From Rhynchopus euleeides (lineage: Eukaryota > Euglenozoa > Diplonemea > Diplonemida > Diplonemidae): DNA of 64,000 nt. Position numbers and translations under genes: made by a program. Of the stretch, positions 1 through 10,153 are shown piece by piece (the first letter of the stretch is position 1; each line of letters starts with the position of its first letter). The notes beneath the pieces are model-generated. The model ran no database searches. It saw only the letters and a list, made by a program, of their open reading frames with translations, and was not told the origin of the DNA. The stretch covers positions 310,001-374,000 of the forward strand of contig OY723296.1 in the NCBI GenBank assembly GCA_963210315.1, read 5' to 3'.

Positions 1-119
1 GCACGGTGGCGGCGAAGGTGGGTGGCCATTTGGGGAGAGGGGGGGGGGGGGTGCCGGCCGTCGCTGCATTGAAGGTGGGTGGGGTGGGGTGGGTTCTGGG
101 GGGGGGGGGGTCGATAGCG

Positions 120-423
120 ACGGGGAGAATGCAGGCGGGGGGGGGGAGGGGGGAGTGGGATGGGCCACTGGGATCGGGGAATTGGCGGCTGGTCTTTCCT
201 TCTCTAGACTCGCGAGTGGCAGAGGGGATCTAAACACAAAAGACGGGGGTATTGCAGCAATGTGAGAAAGGACAGACTCAGCGGCGGCGTCTCTTGTTGT
301 GATGCAGCTCAGGGAAGGCGGCGGCAACGACGTCGCTGTCGCGGCGCAGCAGGGAAGACGCGTGGGTGAAGGCATCCGGGTCGGCAAGCACAGCCGCCAG
401 CACCACCTCCTTGTCGCAGCACA
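120..423. repeat. Left arm of a ~304-bp inverted repeat
   Basis: This stretch is the near-perfect reverse complement of 2578-2882; the only difference I see is one base in a G/C homopolymer. It covers the last ~48 codons and the 3' flank of the DUF4116 gene. The two arms therefore enclose the gene, which could fold back on itself. It may be a real inverted duplication or an assembly or template-switch artefact. Confidence 0.9.
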
Positions 424-2410
424 ACGCTGTGGGGGCGTACTTCAGGGCACGTCCCTCCTGGCGCACAGCCGCCAGCACTACCTCACGCTTGTTCCACAGC
501 GTGTGGTCGGCGAAGCGCAGCGCACTGCCACTACTCGTCACGGCTGCGAGGACCACCTCCTCGTCACTACAGAACACAGGGTCGACGAACTGCAGCGCAC
601 CGCCGTGCGCACGAGCCGCTCGAAGCACGACTGACCTGTCGCTTCGCAGTGACGGGTCGGCATACTGCATGGCCCTCCCATCTTGCAAGGCAGCCACCAG
701 TTGAAGCTCCTTGTCATGGCACAGTGAAGCACTGGCGTAGCGAAGAGCGCACCCGCACTTGCGTACGGCTGCAAGCATGAAGTCTCTATTGGTGAGGAAG
801 GAAGGATCGGCGTGTCGAAGAGCCACCCCGTCAGTGTGTGTGGCTGCAAGCACCACCTCCTCGTCCTTGCGGAATGTCACGTCAGCATATCGCAATGCAG
901 AATTCCCCGGCGTCCCCACAGCAGCAAGCACGACCTCGCGATCCTTGCGCAGGTTGTATGAAGCACCCCCCAAAGCGGCACCATCCTTCCGCACGGCTGT
1001 GAGGACCACATTTCTGTTGCTACGGATCGACTCATCACAGAGCATCAAGGCCCACGGGTCTTGTGCCACCGCAGCAAGCTGCACCTCCTTGTGGCAACGG
1101 ACAGAGGGTTCGGCGTACTCCAAGGCACGCCCCTGCAGCATGACACACTTCAGCACGAAGCATCTGTTGGCGCGCAGCGAGAAGGCTGCTTGTCGGAGCA
1201 GAGCTGGGTCGCGACGCACACCTGCCAGCACCACCTCCTCGTCCTCCCTCAGATGTGGGGGTACACAGCACAGTGCACTGTGCTGACCCCACACTGCTCT
1301 GCTGCGCATCGCAGCGAGCACCACCTCCCTGTCGCCCTGCAGGGAAGGGTGGACATATTTGAGCGCAGCGGGGTAAGTCTCAACTGCTGCAAGCGCAAGG
1401 TCTCGGTCTTGGCAAAGCGGCGCATCTGAGTGAGACTGCCCTAACGCATGACCGTGCCACCGCACAGCCTCGCGTTGAAACTCCGTGTCGGGGAGCAGTG
1501 CATTTGCATTTCTGAGGTGGTATGGCCACAGACGCACGCCAGTCAGTATCACCTCCTTGTCCCGATAGAGAGCAGAGAGGCCGACGTCTGTCCCCTCCAT
1601 CCGTACGGCACGTAGAACATCCGCCCTGGTACGCCTTGCCTCGCTTGCATATTTGATGCCACCACCTGCCGCCATCACCACCTGCCTGTCGTTGCGGAGG
1701 GAGTCACACGCAAATTCGAGTGAGTAGCCGTTGCTTTGGACTGCTGCCATGACCACCTCCCTGTCGGCCTGCAGCGCTGCATCGGCATGCTGGAGTGCAA
1801 GACCATCGCGCTGCACAAGAGTGAGGACGAAGGGCTTGTTGCTGCGCAGTGCAGGCAATTTAATCTCGAGAGAGCCTGAGGCGAGGGAAGCCACCAGGAG
1901 CAGGTCCTCATCTCGACGCAGGTCGTCGGAAGCGTGTTGAAGTGCATCGCTGTGATTGCGGACTGCTGCAGTGACGATGGGTTTGTCACTGCGGAATGAC
2001 TTATCGAGGTGGCTCAACAGACTGCCGTCCCAAGACACCACCATAAGCGCCACATCACGCAGAATCAGTGCCCAGGCAGGGATGGTGCTGATGTTAGTCA
2101 GAAGCCAATGCCTGTTGACCCGCTTCGCCTTATCCAACACCTCAAGGAAGCGGGCACCCGACAGCGCCACATCGATGCAGCACCCCTGCGACACCCCTGA
2201 GGCATCGCGTAGAGGCGTGCTGTCGTCGAGCACCTCCACCGAGAGCTCGACGTCCCCTGGAAGCGCGCCAGCAGGCGACCCGAAAACCACGTCGAGTGCC
2301 GTTGCCTTGAGATCAACCAGCGTGTCGTCCTTCCCGAGGTGCACCGCATGCTCCTCACCACACAGCCTGTCCTTCAGGAACACCTCCATTGCTTCATGCA
2401 CAGCAGGCAT
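278..2410 (-). CDS. DUF4116 repeat protein with ubiquitin-like N-terminus
   Basis: The 710-aa protein is built from about 20 copies of a ~25-residue unit of the form D-E-V-V-L-A-A-V-x4-G-x-A-L-x-Y-A, which I recognise as the DUF4116 repeat. This is a helical tandem repeat of unknown function that is expanded in some protists. Residues ~5-80 look like a ubiquitin-like fold (beta-rich, ending in a short hydrophobic strand). The C-terminus is a basic RRRR. The reading frame stays open upstream to 2635, but that part lies in the inverted copy of the gene's own 3' end, so I place the start at the ATG ending at 2410. CAG acceptors lie 13 and ~34 bases upstream of it. No enzyme motif is visible. A role as a protein-binding scaffold is only a guess. 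Confidence 0.8.
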   Translation of the reverse strand: MPAVHEAMEVFLKDRLCGEEHAVHLGKDDTLVDLKATALDVVFGSPAGALPGDVELSVEVLDDSTPLRDASGVSQGCCIDVALSGARFLEVLDKAKRVNRHWLLTNISTIPAWALILRDVALMVVSWDGSLLSHLDKSFRSDKPIVTAAVRNHSDALQHASDDLRRDEDLLLVASLASGSLEIKLPALRSNKPFVLTLVQRDGLALQHADAALQADREVVMAAVQSNGYSLEFACDSLRNDRQVVMAAGGGIKYASEARRTRADVLRAVRMEGTDVGLSALYRDKEVILTGVRLWPYHLRNANALLPDTEFQREAVRWHGHALGQSHSDAPLCQDRDLALAAVETYPAALKYVHPSLQGDREVVLAAMRSRAVWGQHSALCCVPPHLREDEEVVLAGVRRDPALLRQAAFSLRANRCFVLKCVMLQGRALEYAEPSVRCHKEVQLAAVAQDPWALMLCDESIRSNRNVVLTAVRKDGAALGGASYNLRKDREVVLAAVGTPGNSALRYADVTFRKDEEVVLAATHTDGVALRHADPSFLTNRDFMLAAVRKCGCALRYASASLCHDKELQLVAALQDGRAMQYADPSLRSDRSVVLRAARAHGGALQFVDPVFCSDEEVVLAAVTSSGSALRFADHTLWNKREVVLAAVRQEGRALKYAPTALCCDKEVVLAAVLADPDAFTHASSLLRRDSDVVAAAFPELHHNKRRRR

Positions 2411-2423
2411 GGTTTTGCCGAGC

Positions 2424-2450
2424 CTGTGGTGGGCGGTGCAACCACTGCAG
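2424..2450 (-). promoter_or_regulatory. Candidate 3' splice (trans-splice) acceptor of the DUF4116 gene
   Basis: Read on the minus strand, a C/T-rich stretch ends in CACAG at 2424, with a second GCAG about 20 bases further upstream. The ATG follows 13 bases after the nearer AG. This is the arrangement expected for spliced-leader addition, but no spliced-leader sequence is available to prove it. Confidence 0.35.
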
Positions 2451-2577
2451 TCCCGAGAGCACCTCCCCCCACCCCCGCCCTGATCGTGTATGCGTTTCAA
2501 ACGGAAACAACTGCAGTCAGGCAACCGGATTTTGCACACAGCGACTTTGCCAAAAAAAAAGCCGTGCCGATTGCGAA

Positions 2578-2882
2578 TGTGCTGCGACAAGGAGGTGGTG
2601 CTGGCGGCTGTGCTTGCCGACCCGGATGCCTTCACCCACGCGTCTTCCCTGCTGCGCCGCGACAGCGACGTCGTTGCCGCCGCCTTCCCTGAGCTGCATC
2701 ACAACAAGAGACGCCGCCGCTGAGTCTGTCCTTTCTCACATTGCTGCAATACCCCCGTCTTTTGTGTTTAGATCCCCTCTGCCACTCGCGAGTCTAGAGA
2801 AGGAAAGACCAGCCGCCAATTCCCCGATCCCAGTGGCCCATCCCACTCCCCCCTCCCCCCCCCCCGCCTGCATTCTCCCCGT
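2578..2882. repeat. Right arm of the ~304-bp inverted repeat
   Basis: Reverse complement of 120-423, lying directly upstream of the DUF4116 start. On the plus strand it encodes a truncated copy of the last ~48 codons of that gene and its 3' flank. There is no sign that this copy is expressed. Confidence 0.9.
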
Positions 2883-3325
2883 GCCTCCTCAATGTGGGCA
2901 TTCGCTGAGGAAGTTCAGCAAAGTGAGACTGGACTCACAAAATCGGTGGGAACGGCACAGGTTTGAGCGAGCTTACACTGAGCAAAAGACACGCGCTGCC
3001 ATGCCTCTCTCCCATTCTCCGTTTGGCTTCATGCATTCATGATACCACACACACACACACCCCTCGCCTGCGTGAACAGAGAGGATACACACAACCACCA
3101 CACACATTAATCACTCTATCCCCACCCCAGCTATTGCTGATGGCCTACGGGGTTCTATCTACTGCATTCTACACCACTAAGATAAATTCCCCCAAACCCA
3201 CCCCCACCCCCCCACCCCCTCCTGGGAAAACCGCTCCGGGCCCACCCAACCCCATCGTTCGAGGCTAGGACGTAACTCCCATTAACCCCAACCCACACCC
3301 CACCGCCCACCCCTCCCCCAATCTC
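2883..3325. other. Intergenic, no gene seen
   Basis: C-rich spacer with a (CA)n microsatellite near 3045-3062 and no convincing reading frame. The gene to its right ends in AGGTGAGAG, which could be a splice donor instead of a stop, and a weak acceptor with a short open tail exists here. I do not regard that extension as supported. Confidence 0.5.
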
Positions 3326-5971
3326 TCACCTCGGCAGATTCATAAACATATGCGACACCAGGGCAGCGAGGCGATCGTTCACACTGCGGTACACGGGGCT
3401 TTTGGAATACTTGAACGCCGCAGCTCTGAGGAGGAGGTCGAGAAACCCCACCTCCGTCAGCCTCACCCCGCCCTGCTCCCCCGGAGCCACATCACCCCCG
3501 CCTGCACGCAGGGAGGTGCACCCCGCAACAGCGCTCATCCGATACATGCATGTCAGGTGGTCCGCAGGCGCGATGCCGAGCCCCCTCAGCACCTCATACT
3601 CCGCCGAGCCTGTCGCACGGTAGAGCCGCAGCACGCAGGGGGGGACGGGGAGGAGGTCCGACCGCACCTCGAAGGTGTGCACCTCCGGCACCAGGGCCAG
3701 CACGCTGCCGAGGGAGGGGGGTGTTCGCTTCACAGCAGGGGACACCCACAGCGTGTCGCGGACAAAGCGGAGGAGGGCGAGCTCCGACCCCGACAGGGCT
3801 GTGGACCCCGACGCCCCGCCCCCCCAAGCGTTCCGCTGCACAACCGCCGCATTCGACAGGGCTCTCTCGAAGAGAGGGTAGGGGATGTCCGGCGGCAGCG
3901 GCGTGTCACACGGGGCACGCCCGCCCCCTCCGCCACCCGGCGCCCCGCAGGCCTCCTGCAGGGCGCCCAGCCAGTCCTGCCGGGGGAGGAGCTGGGGCTG
4001 CTGCGCCCTGCCCCCTTTGCCGATCCCACGCGAGCCCCCCTCCGACAGGTCGCTGTGGAGCCGGGTGTACTGTGCGATGGACAGGGCGGGCTTCAGGCTC
4101 TTCGACGCCCGCACCCCGGAGTAGGCTGCGAAAATCCGAAAGATGCAACCGCGGAGTGCCTCCGGGCCAACGGAGCCACTGGGGCTGGGTTCTGCTGTGT
4201 CGGGGAGCCCGCGGCTGCTGCCGGTGCTGCTGCTGGCAGGCCTGGCGGCGGGGGTGGTGGTGGTGGTGGCAGAGGCAACCCCTGCGCCAGCGGGTCCAAC
4301 CCTGCGGAGGGATGCCTCTAGGGCCTTCCGCGGGACGACGTACTCCGGAGCGATGTGGAGGCACCGCAGGACAGAGCTCATCTCCTCATAGAGAGCCCTC
4401 TCGAAGTTCCACACCACGCCCCCCCCGGCCCTCCCGGCGAGCCGGCACATCGCCACTACAGCCAGCCCGTCTGCGAAATCCTGCACCGAAAACTCGGGGT
4501 CCCCCGCCCCGCCACCTGCAGGCGCCACCCCTTCTCCTGCAGCCTCTGCAGAGCAAAGCCCATGCAGGCTGTGCTCCACCCCGATGCGGTATCCCTCCAG
4601 GAGCTCGCGAAGCTCCTGTGGAGGTGGCGTGGAGGTGGCAGACGAGGTGAAGGAGGAGAAGGATGAGGTGGATGTGGTGGCGCGTCTCCGGGGGGTGGTG
4701 TCGGTGGTGGTGTTGGAGGCTGGGGGGAATGTGTCGACGCCGAAGAACCGCAGCATTTTGTCGAGCCCGGAGAGGCGGATGCCGGAGCCGAACAGGCGGC
4801 TGCGGAGCAGCCGTTGGGGGGGCAGGGCGCAGCAGTCGGAGAGATGCCAGAATTTGGAGAAGACGGCTCGAATCCTCTCCGCGTGCTCTGCGTAGAGGAG
4901 GCGTATCAGCCGCCCCCCCTGCCGCTCCACAGCAGGGCAGCGGGTGACCACGGCGGTGAAGAAATCCCCTCTGCGGGACCCGCGGAGAGACGCGATGGCA
5001 TCGCGCGTCGCATGCAGCGCGTTGTTCACAAAGGCGAACTGCAGAGCGGATCTTTCCCCTGAGGAAGCGGTGGAGGAGGAGGTGGTGGTGGTGGCGGCAG
5101 CCGGGCAGAGCACGGTGTGAAACCCAGCGAGCACGGCATGCACCTGACCCACAAACCCCGCAAAATCCAGCTCAGCCCCATCGGGGGGGAGTGTCGTCGC
5201 GGCCGGAGTGGGGGTGCCTGAGGGAGGGGGGGTGGGCCCGGCAGGTGGGGGTGGCCATGCGTCCGGCACCTCGGGGAGGTCGTGAAGTGCACACCCGTTG
5301 CAGCAGAATGTGCGGCGGACGAATTTGACGAAGAGGGTCTGTGTCATGGCGAATGCCTCCGGTGGGGCAGGATCCTCGGCACCGCCACCCCCTCCGGGGC
5401 AGGCACTCTCGCAGATGCGTATGAAGAGGCTCTGCAGGAAGGGCGACAGTGCGGGGTCCAGCATGGTGGTGTAGACATGCGAGGCAGAATCCCCCTGCGG
5501 GGGGGCACCCGCTGCCGCTGGCGCGGCAGCGCCAGCGGCCCCCCCGCCGCACTCCAACGCGTGGAATACACCCTCAGTTGGAGGAGGGGCAGGCATCACA
5601 GCTTGTGGGGTCGCTGCGGAATCTCTGCAGGCCCTCCGACTGCCGGCGGAGGTGCTGCCGCTTCTGCTGGTGGAGGCAGAGTGGCGCTGCGTTACACCGC
5701 TGTCGGTGGTGGTGGTGCTGGGGGCAGCGACCCGCTTTGTTGCGTCAGATCCCCCCCAGCGGGTGTTGGTCACGTCATGCAGGGCAGGTCTCCGTGTGGT
5801 GTGGGTGGAGGTGGAGGTGGTGGTGGCGGCAGAGCTGCTCGTGCAGCGGCGTCGGCTCGGAAGGAGAGCTGCTGCGGAGGAGGCTGGGCTGTGGGCGAAG
5901 CGGTGGGCGCGGAGGTCGGTGGTGACGATCAGGCGAGAGTCGTCCTGACGGGACACGTGGACCGGGAGCAT
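3326..5971 (-). CDS. Hypothetical protein, 881 aa
   Basis: This is one long open frame of 881 residues, in the same orientation as all other host genes. I do not recognise the family. The sequence alternates low-complexity Gly/Pro/Ser/Thr/Ala linkers (for example residues ~45-110 and ~255-290) with compact, probably helical blocks: ~165-240, ~300-400, ~490-560 and ~690-881. The first block contains several Cys residues (CCNGC). There is no signal peptide or clear transmembrane segment. The long poly-Thr, poly-Gly and poly-Ala stretches fit a low-complexity, GC-rich genome. The frame ends at a TGA embedded in AGGTGAGAG, so a further 3' exon cannot be excluded. Confidence 0.65.
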   Translation of the reverse strand: MLPVHVSRQDDSRLIVTTDLRAHRFAHSPASSAAALLPSRRRCTSSSAATTTSTSTHTTRRPALHDVTNTRWGGSDATKRVAAPSTTTTDSGVTQRHSASTSRSGSTSAGSRRACRDSAATPQAVMPAPPPTEGVFHALECGGGAAGAAAPAAAGAPPQGDSASHVYTTMLDPALSPFLQSLFIRICESACPGGGGGAEDPAPPEAFAMTQTLFVKFVRRTFCCNGCALHDLPEVPDAWPPPPAGPTPPPSGTPTPAATTLPPDGAELDFAGFVGQVHAVLAGFHTVLCPAAATTTTSSSTASSGERSALQFAFVNNALHATRDAIASLRGSRRGDFFTAVVTRCPAVERQGGRLIRLLYAEHAERIRAVFSKFWHLSDCCALPPQRLLRSRLFGSGIRLSGLDKMLRFFGVDTFPPASNTTTDTTPRRRATTSTSSFSSFTSSATSTPPPQELRELLEGYRIGVEHSLHGLCSAEAAGEGVAPAGGGAGDPEFSVQDFADGLAVVAMCRLAGRAGGGVVWNFERALYEEMSSVLRCLHIAPEYVVPRKALEASLRRVGPAGAGVASATTTTTPAARPASSSTGSSRGLPDTAEPSPSGSVGPEALRGCIFRIFAAYSGVRASKSLKPALSIAQYTRLHSDLSEGGSRGIGKGGRAQQPQLLPRQDWLGALQEACGAPGGGGGGRAPCDTPLPPDIPYPLFERALSNAAVVQRNAWGGGASGSTALSGSELALLRFVRDTLWVSPAVKRTPPSLGSVLALVPEVHTFEVRSDLLPVPPCVLRLYRATGSAEYEVLRGLGIAPADHLTCMYRMSAVAGCTSLRAGGGDVAPGEQGGVRLTEVGFLDLLLRAAAFKYSKSPVYRSVNDRLAALVSHMFMNLPR

Positions 5972-7184
5972 GATTTTTTGGAGCAGTGCAAAAGCGCAGA
6001 GAGCGCACTGCTACAAAAAGCTATGCCCTGCGAGTGTTGGGGGAGAGAGTGTGGCGTGGTATGGTGTGGTGTGTGTGGGGGGGGTGAGGGGAATGAACAA
6101 TTTGATGGGAACAACATTCGTTGAAGATTTGGAACCGATGGCCTGCCGGAGAGGAGGGGAGGGAAGTGGGGGAAGCACAACCGTCTGGAGTAACAGACTT
6201 CTCCCCCTTCCGATCCATGCGCATCCTGCATGCGCAAGTGCAAGGGGGGGGGGGGGGGGGTAGGGCCGGGCCGTCCTGGGCTGCTCTGTTGTTTTCATCC
6301 ATCTTATTTGCTTCTTTGCCGTTGCCTTTTTTTTGCCCAGCAACCATTCCTATTTTTTTTATAAAATCCCGCCGTTTTCTCCTTTCCTTCTCTTCCAACA
6401 TTCCAACACAGGGGAGGGGAGGGGCAGAGGAGCCGCACCTGGAGGAAGCACCCACCACCCCTCCCCCACACCCCGCACAACACCCCCACCACCCGACCAC
6501 CCTATCACAACCCCTTCTTCCGGTGGGAATGACACAAAATATCACCCAATCAGGGTGTGCGCAGGGAGTGACACACACAACACTGCTTCTCGTCTGCACA
6601 GACAGACATAAATCTTCTTGTCACAGTGTACAAATCACCGAGCGCCTCGATTGGACTCTCAGCTCGCCTGTATTGTTTGAGAAGCTTTTATTGTCATATG
6701 TCTGTGCCAAAATCATCCATTCGACAGATTGGATTCATTCAATTTACCCCACCCACCCACAACTTCCAAACTTTGCGCGCGTGTCGGCGACGGACACACG
6801 CAGCGGTTCGTCATAAAAAAGGACGAACGGACCAACAAACCCCAGAGCCCAGACCGGATGCGCCCAACCATGCATGACGTGAAGGAAGCATGTCCCCCCA
6901 CAGACTTCAAAGAGGCTGAATCAAACCTGGAACAACAACCCCTCCCCCCCCCCCTACCCCCCCCCCCCAAATATCGTTCGAAATCGTCCAAACAATGGAG
7001 GGGCGGGGCAGGGGGGGTGTAGATTCTAAAGACACCCTTCAGTTCTTGGCAGAGCTGCTTTGCTTCGATTTCCCGTTGCAGATCCGAGGAGGGGGGGTGT
7101 CAGAAACGCCCCGTCCGGATCGCAGTGCGGTGCAGGTCAGGGGCAAGGGAGAGAGAGAGAGAGAGAGGAGGAGGAGGGGGTCAA
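5972..7184. other. Intergenic, no gene seen
   Basis: Low-complexity spacer of ~1.2 kb with G runs (6243-6259), C runs (6940-6968) and a short (GA)n at 7150-7170. No open frame with credible protein character was seen on either strand. Confidence 0.5.
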
Positions 7185-7964
7185 TCAGCTGATAAGCGCT
7201 GCTGGATTTTTGACGACAAGAATAACGTTGTCGCCACGGAGGAACACCTTTGCAAGGTAGCGGAACCTGCGGGAGGTGGGTGGGTGGGTGGGGAAGCCGG
7301 CAGCGTGACGGGTGTTGCTTTATGCTCGTGGAAGCGTGCAATCTTGCGGCCACCCCCCCCTCCAGCCGAGAAGGTGGTTGACGACACGAAGCAGCCCGTG
7401 GATATCAAGTATCCCAGGACTCTGGCAGGAGATCGTGTTCGGCCCGTTGAGGCAAAGGGAAAACGCCACACAAGCCCAAGAGCAGACCCCACAGCCCCCG
7501 CCGAACGTGACGCCTCCTGCTGCAGCAGAGGCAGAATGCCCGCCTGTCAAGCCAAAATCTGAGGCCAGCGAACCATACTTGTTTTGCGGATGCGCCTTCT
7601 CGCCCTTCTTCACCTTCGGGATCTCCGTCCACAGTTCCTGCACGTCCTCCAGCACCATGTTCATGTGACGGTCGAACGCCTTCACCTTTGCCGTCAGTTT
7701 TTTGCTGTTCCGGCAGAAGATGAGGACCTTGTTTTCAGAGCGAATCGCATGCTTCAATATTGACATGGGGCCCTGTGTTGGAGTGTGGCGTGGCAAAGCA
7801 TACAGGTGGCAACGTTCCGAGTGTCCCGTGTGAGAATCCCCGCGTTGAACACAGCGCTGAAATTTGCACAAAACAAGGGCACATACATTCTCGAACTCAG
7901 CCTCCTCACGCAACCGCTCCTCCTCCTCATCAACCTCCTCGCGCTTCCGCTTCTCGCCGCTCAT
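7185..7964 (-). CDS. Spliceosomal core protein SmD2, three exons
   Basis: Joining 7887-7964, 7579-7772 and 7185-7266 gives a 117-aa protein that matches SmD2 along its length: FENGPMSIL, then the Sm1 motif with [16 protein letters not shown], then the Sm2 motif with [16 protein letters not shown]. The human protein is 118 aa. SmD2 is one of seven Sm proteins that form the ring around U1, U2, U4 and U5 snRNAs. Intron 1 (7773-7886, 114 nt, phase 0) begins GTATGT and ends ACACAG. Intron 2 (7267-7578, 312 nt, phase 2) begins GTATGG and ends CGCAG. The start is the ATG of MSGEKRK. The basic, acidic, charged N-terminal tail is typical of the family. Both splice junctions restore the conserved alignment exactly. 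Confidence 0.95.
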
Positions 7965-8845
7965 CGCTGCTGCCGCCCTGCCTGACTCCACAACAACCTG
8001 TGGTGCCTACGTGTGCTGTAGCCACACGCCTCTGTGCTCTGCAAGAGGGCTGTGTACCCTTGCGCCTGCGGGTGGCGGGGATAGCTGTGCTGTGCTGCAA
8101 ATTTTGGCGTGAAAACTAACAAAGGCACCCAGCCCTGGCTTCTGCGTGCCGAGGTCTGTTGTGGGAATTCTTTTCCGACTCCACCCCCACCCCCCCCACC
8201 CTCCCCCTGCCCCCGCTGACCCTCCCCCCCCAACACGGGCCTGCCAAGGATATCGCCGAAACCCAGTGATTGTCGGGGCAGAGGGTGGCCCTGCAGGACA
8301 ACAGCCAAATCATGCACCGTGGGGGGTGGGTGGGTGTGGGGGTGGGGAGGAGGCCGGAGTCTGTCACCCATGTCCTGTGCAGCCCGCGTGACACGCGAAC
8401 TACATTTCTCACACTATTATGCAGGAGCATTGCGGGTTAAAGTGGGTGCGGGGGTGGGGGGACAGATTGCTATGTGTTTGCAACCGCACTGGCTGCCAGA
8501 CTGTGCGAAACGCACCCCGTTTGCTTGGCACCCGTATGCCCCGTGCACGGTGGTGGCCGCCAAAGGGGCCTGCAGAGAGAGTTGGATGGGTGAGCCATTT
8601 CCTTACACGACTCCACACCCGAGAGTGTCTAAAGGACACTCACGAGACAAATGTCATGCTGTTCACAGGAAGCGTGCGAGTTTGCTGGAGAGTGCAACAA
8701 GGCCCTCTTTTCTGTCACACCTCACAGAGCTGCTGAAAGGCGTCGCAAAGTGGTGTGCCTGGTGGGCCATGAAAACACCACGAGAGAGAGAGGGGGGGGG
8801 TGGGGAGAACAACGGACTCCAATGCAGTTGACGTTGAGGGATACC
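7965..8845. other. Intergenic, no gene seen
   Basis: This ~0.9-kb spacer between SmD2 and the ankyrin gene contains G/C homopolymers and a pyrimidine-rich stretch near 8868-8960 that is in fact coding for the acidic ankyrin C-terminus. Nothing else is supported. Confidence 0.45.
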
Positions 8846-10153
8846 TCACTCCTCCGTGTGGTCCCCCTGTCCCCCTTCCCCTTCCCCTCCGTCTTGCCCT
8901 GCTTGCTCCTTTTGCTCCTGCTCCCTTTGCCCTTCCTCACCTTCCCCTTCACCCCCCTTCTCGCCTGTTTGGAACTGGGACATGACATCGTCACGCCAGC
9001 GGAGCTGGGCCAGATCATAAGCAGTCCTGTTGTCGGCATTGGTCAGATCCAGGTCGGTGCGCGGGCAGGCCAGCAGCTTCGCCACGACATCCGCTCTGTC
9101 GTTCGCCACCGCCAGCATCAGGGGCGACCACTGCGTTGCGTCCTGCGTGTTGGGGTCAGCCCCGTGCTCCAGCAGGATCTCCACAGATTGGCACCGCCCA
9201 CGCGCCGCGGCAACGGCGAGCACAGTCTCCCAAGCAGGGCCCTGCTTGGCCTCCACGTCTGCACCGGAGGCCAGCAGGGCACGCAGGATGTCGGGCACAG
9301 CCACAGCGGCGTACAGGGCTGTCCCCTCCAGGGCGGGGACGTAGCGGTTGACATCCACACCGCCCCGCTGCAGCAGCACCTCCACCGTGTCGGCAGACCG
9401 CGCCAGGCACGCCGCACCCAGGGGCGAGCGGTGTCCTGGCGGGTCCGGTGCAGCACCCCTGCTGAGCAGCAGGGCGACCGTGTCGGCAGCACCCCTGGTG
9501 CATGCGCGGAGGAGGGCCGTGCTGTGGGCGGAGGGCTCGACGTAGTCTACGTCTGCACCCAGGTCGAGCAGCAGGGCGGCGGCGGCGGTCTGCCCGTTCC
9601 CCGCCGCGTTGTGCAGCGCTGTGCCCGAGGAGTGCGGGGGGGGCGGCAGGTAGTCCAGCACGGCACCCGCCTCCGCAAGGAAGGAGATGGTGTCCAGGTC
9701 CCCCTGCGCGGCAGCGCCCGCCAGGCAGGGGAACAGGACTGCCGCCGGGTTGCCTGCAGACACCGCGTCGATGCACAGCGCCGCCTTCTCCGCCAGCTCC
9801 GGGTGGACGAGCTGGTTGTCTTGGTCGCGCGCAGCAGCGTGCTGCCAGAGGAGGGAGCGCAGGCAGGGGATGTAGCGGTCGCTGATGTTGTACACATGTC
9901 GCAGCCGAGTCTGTGCGCGGGTGGCGGTGCTGACCACGACCTTGATCTCGTCGTCGCCCGACATCCCAGTGTCCCCCAGCGGCATATCGGGGCTGTCCAA
10001 AGCACCGCCGTCCCACTCCAAGGAGAATGTATTCCCCTTCAGATCAAACGCGGAGGCGATGGCATCTCGCAGCGACTGCACTGTGCCATCTGCATCGGCA
10101 GACAGCACTCTGTGGTCCGCATCGAGAGTAGCGGTGAAGCTGAAGTCAGACAT
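8846..10153 (-). CDS. Ankyrin-repeat protein with ubiquitin-like N-terminus
   Basis: The protein has 435 aa in a single exon. Residues 1-75 resemble a ubiquitin-like domain (beta strands, a helix around QSLRDAIASAF, and a terminal strand EIKVVVS). Residues ~150-390 hold at least six ankyrin units recognisable by G-T-A-L-H-N-A-A-x-N-G, V-x-x-L-L-x-x-G-A-D motifs. The C-terminal ~45 residues are a highly acidic, Gln/Gly-rich tail (GEGEGEEGQREQEQ). The overall plan, Ubl head plus repeats, resembles the DUF4116 gene ~7 kb away. It is likely a cytosolic adaptor; the partner is unknown. An AG acceptor (CCCCAACAG) lies ~27 bases before the ATG. Confidence 0.85.
   Translation of the reverse strand: MSDFSFTATLDADHRVLSADADGTVQSLRDAIASAFDLKGNTFSLEWDGGALDSPDMPLGDTGMSGDDEIKVVVSTATRAQTRLRHVYNISDRYIPCLRSLLWQHAAARDQDNQLVHPELAEKAALCIDAVSAGNPAAVLFPCLAGAAAQGDLDTISFLAEAGAVLDYLPPPPHSSGTALHNAAGNGQTAAAALLLDLGADVDYVEPSAHSTALLRACTRGAADTVALLLSRGAAPDPPGHRSPLGAACLARSADTVEVLLQRGGVDVNRYVPALEGTALYAAVAVPDILRALLASGADVEAKQGPAWETVLAVAAARGRCQSVEILLEHGADPNTQDATQWSPLMLAVANDRADVVAKLLACPRTDLDLTNADNRTAYDLAQLRWRDDVMSQFQTGEKGGEGEGEEGQREQEQKEQAGQDGGEGEGGQGDHTEE

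Noticed and set aside
2411-2635. N-terminal extension of the DUF4116 protein
   Set aside because: The extra codons read the antisense of the gene's own duplicated 3' end and have no similarity to the repeat.
3005-3328. Extra 3' exon for the 881-aa gene via the AGGTGAG at its end
   Set aside because: The added tail would be ~10 residues of simple-repeat translation; the donor differs from the GTATG norm.
7320-7991. A 223-aa open frame over SmD2
   Set aside because: It reads through both introns. The spliced form restores the full Sm fold and normal length.
9156-10016. A 286-aa frame overlapping the ankyrin gene
   Set aside because: Arg/Gly/Pro-rich shadow frame of a GC-rich gene, with no motif.
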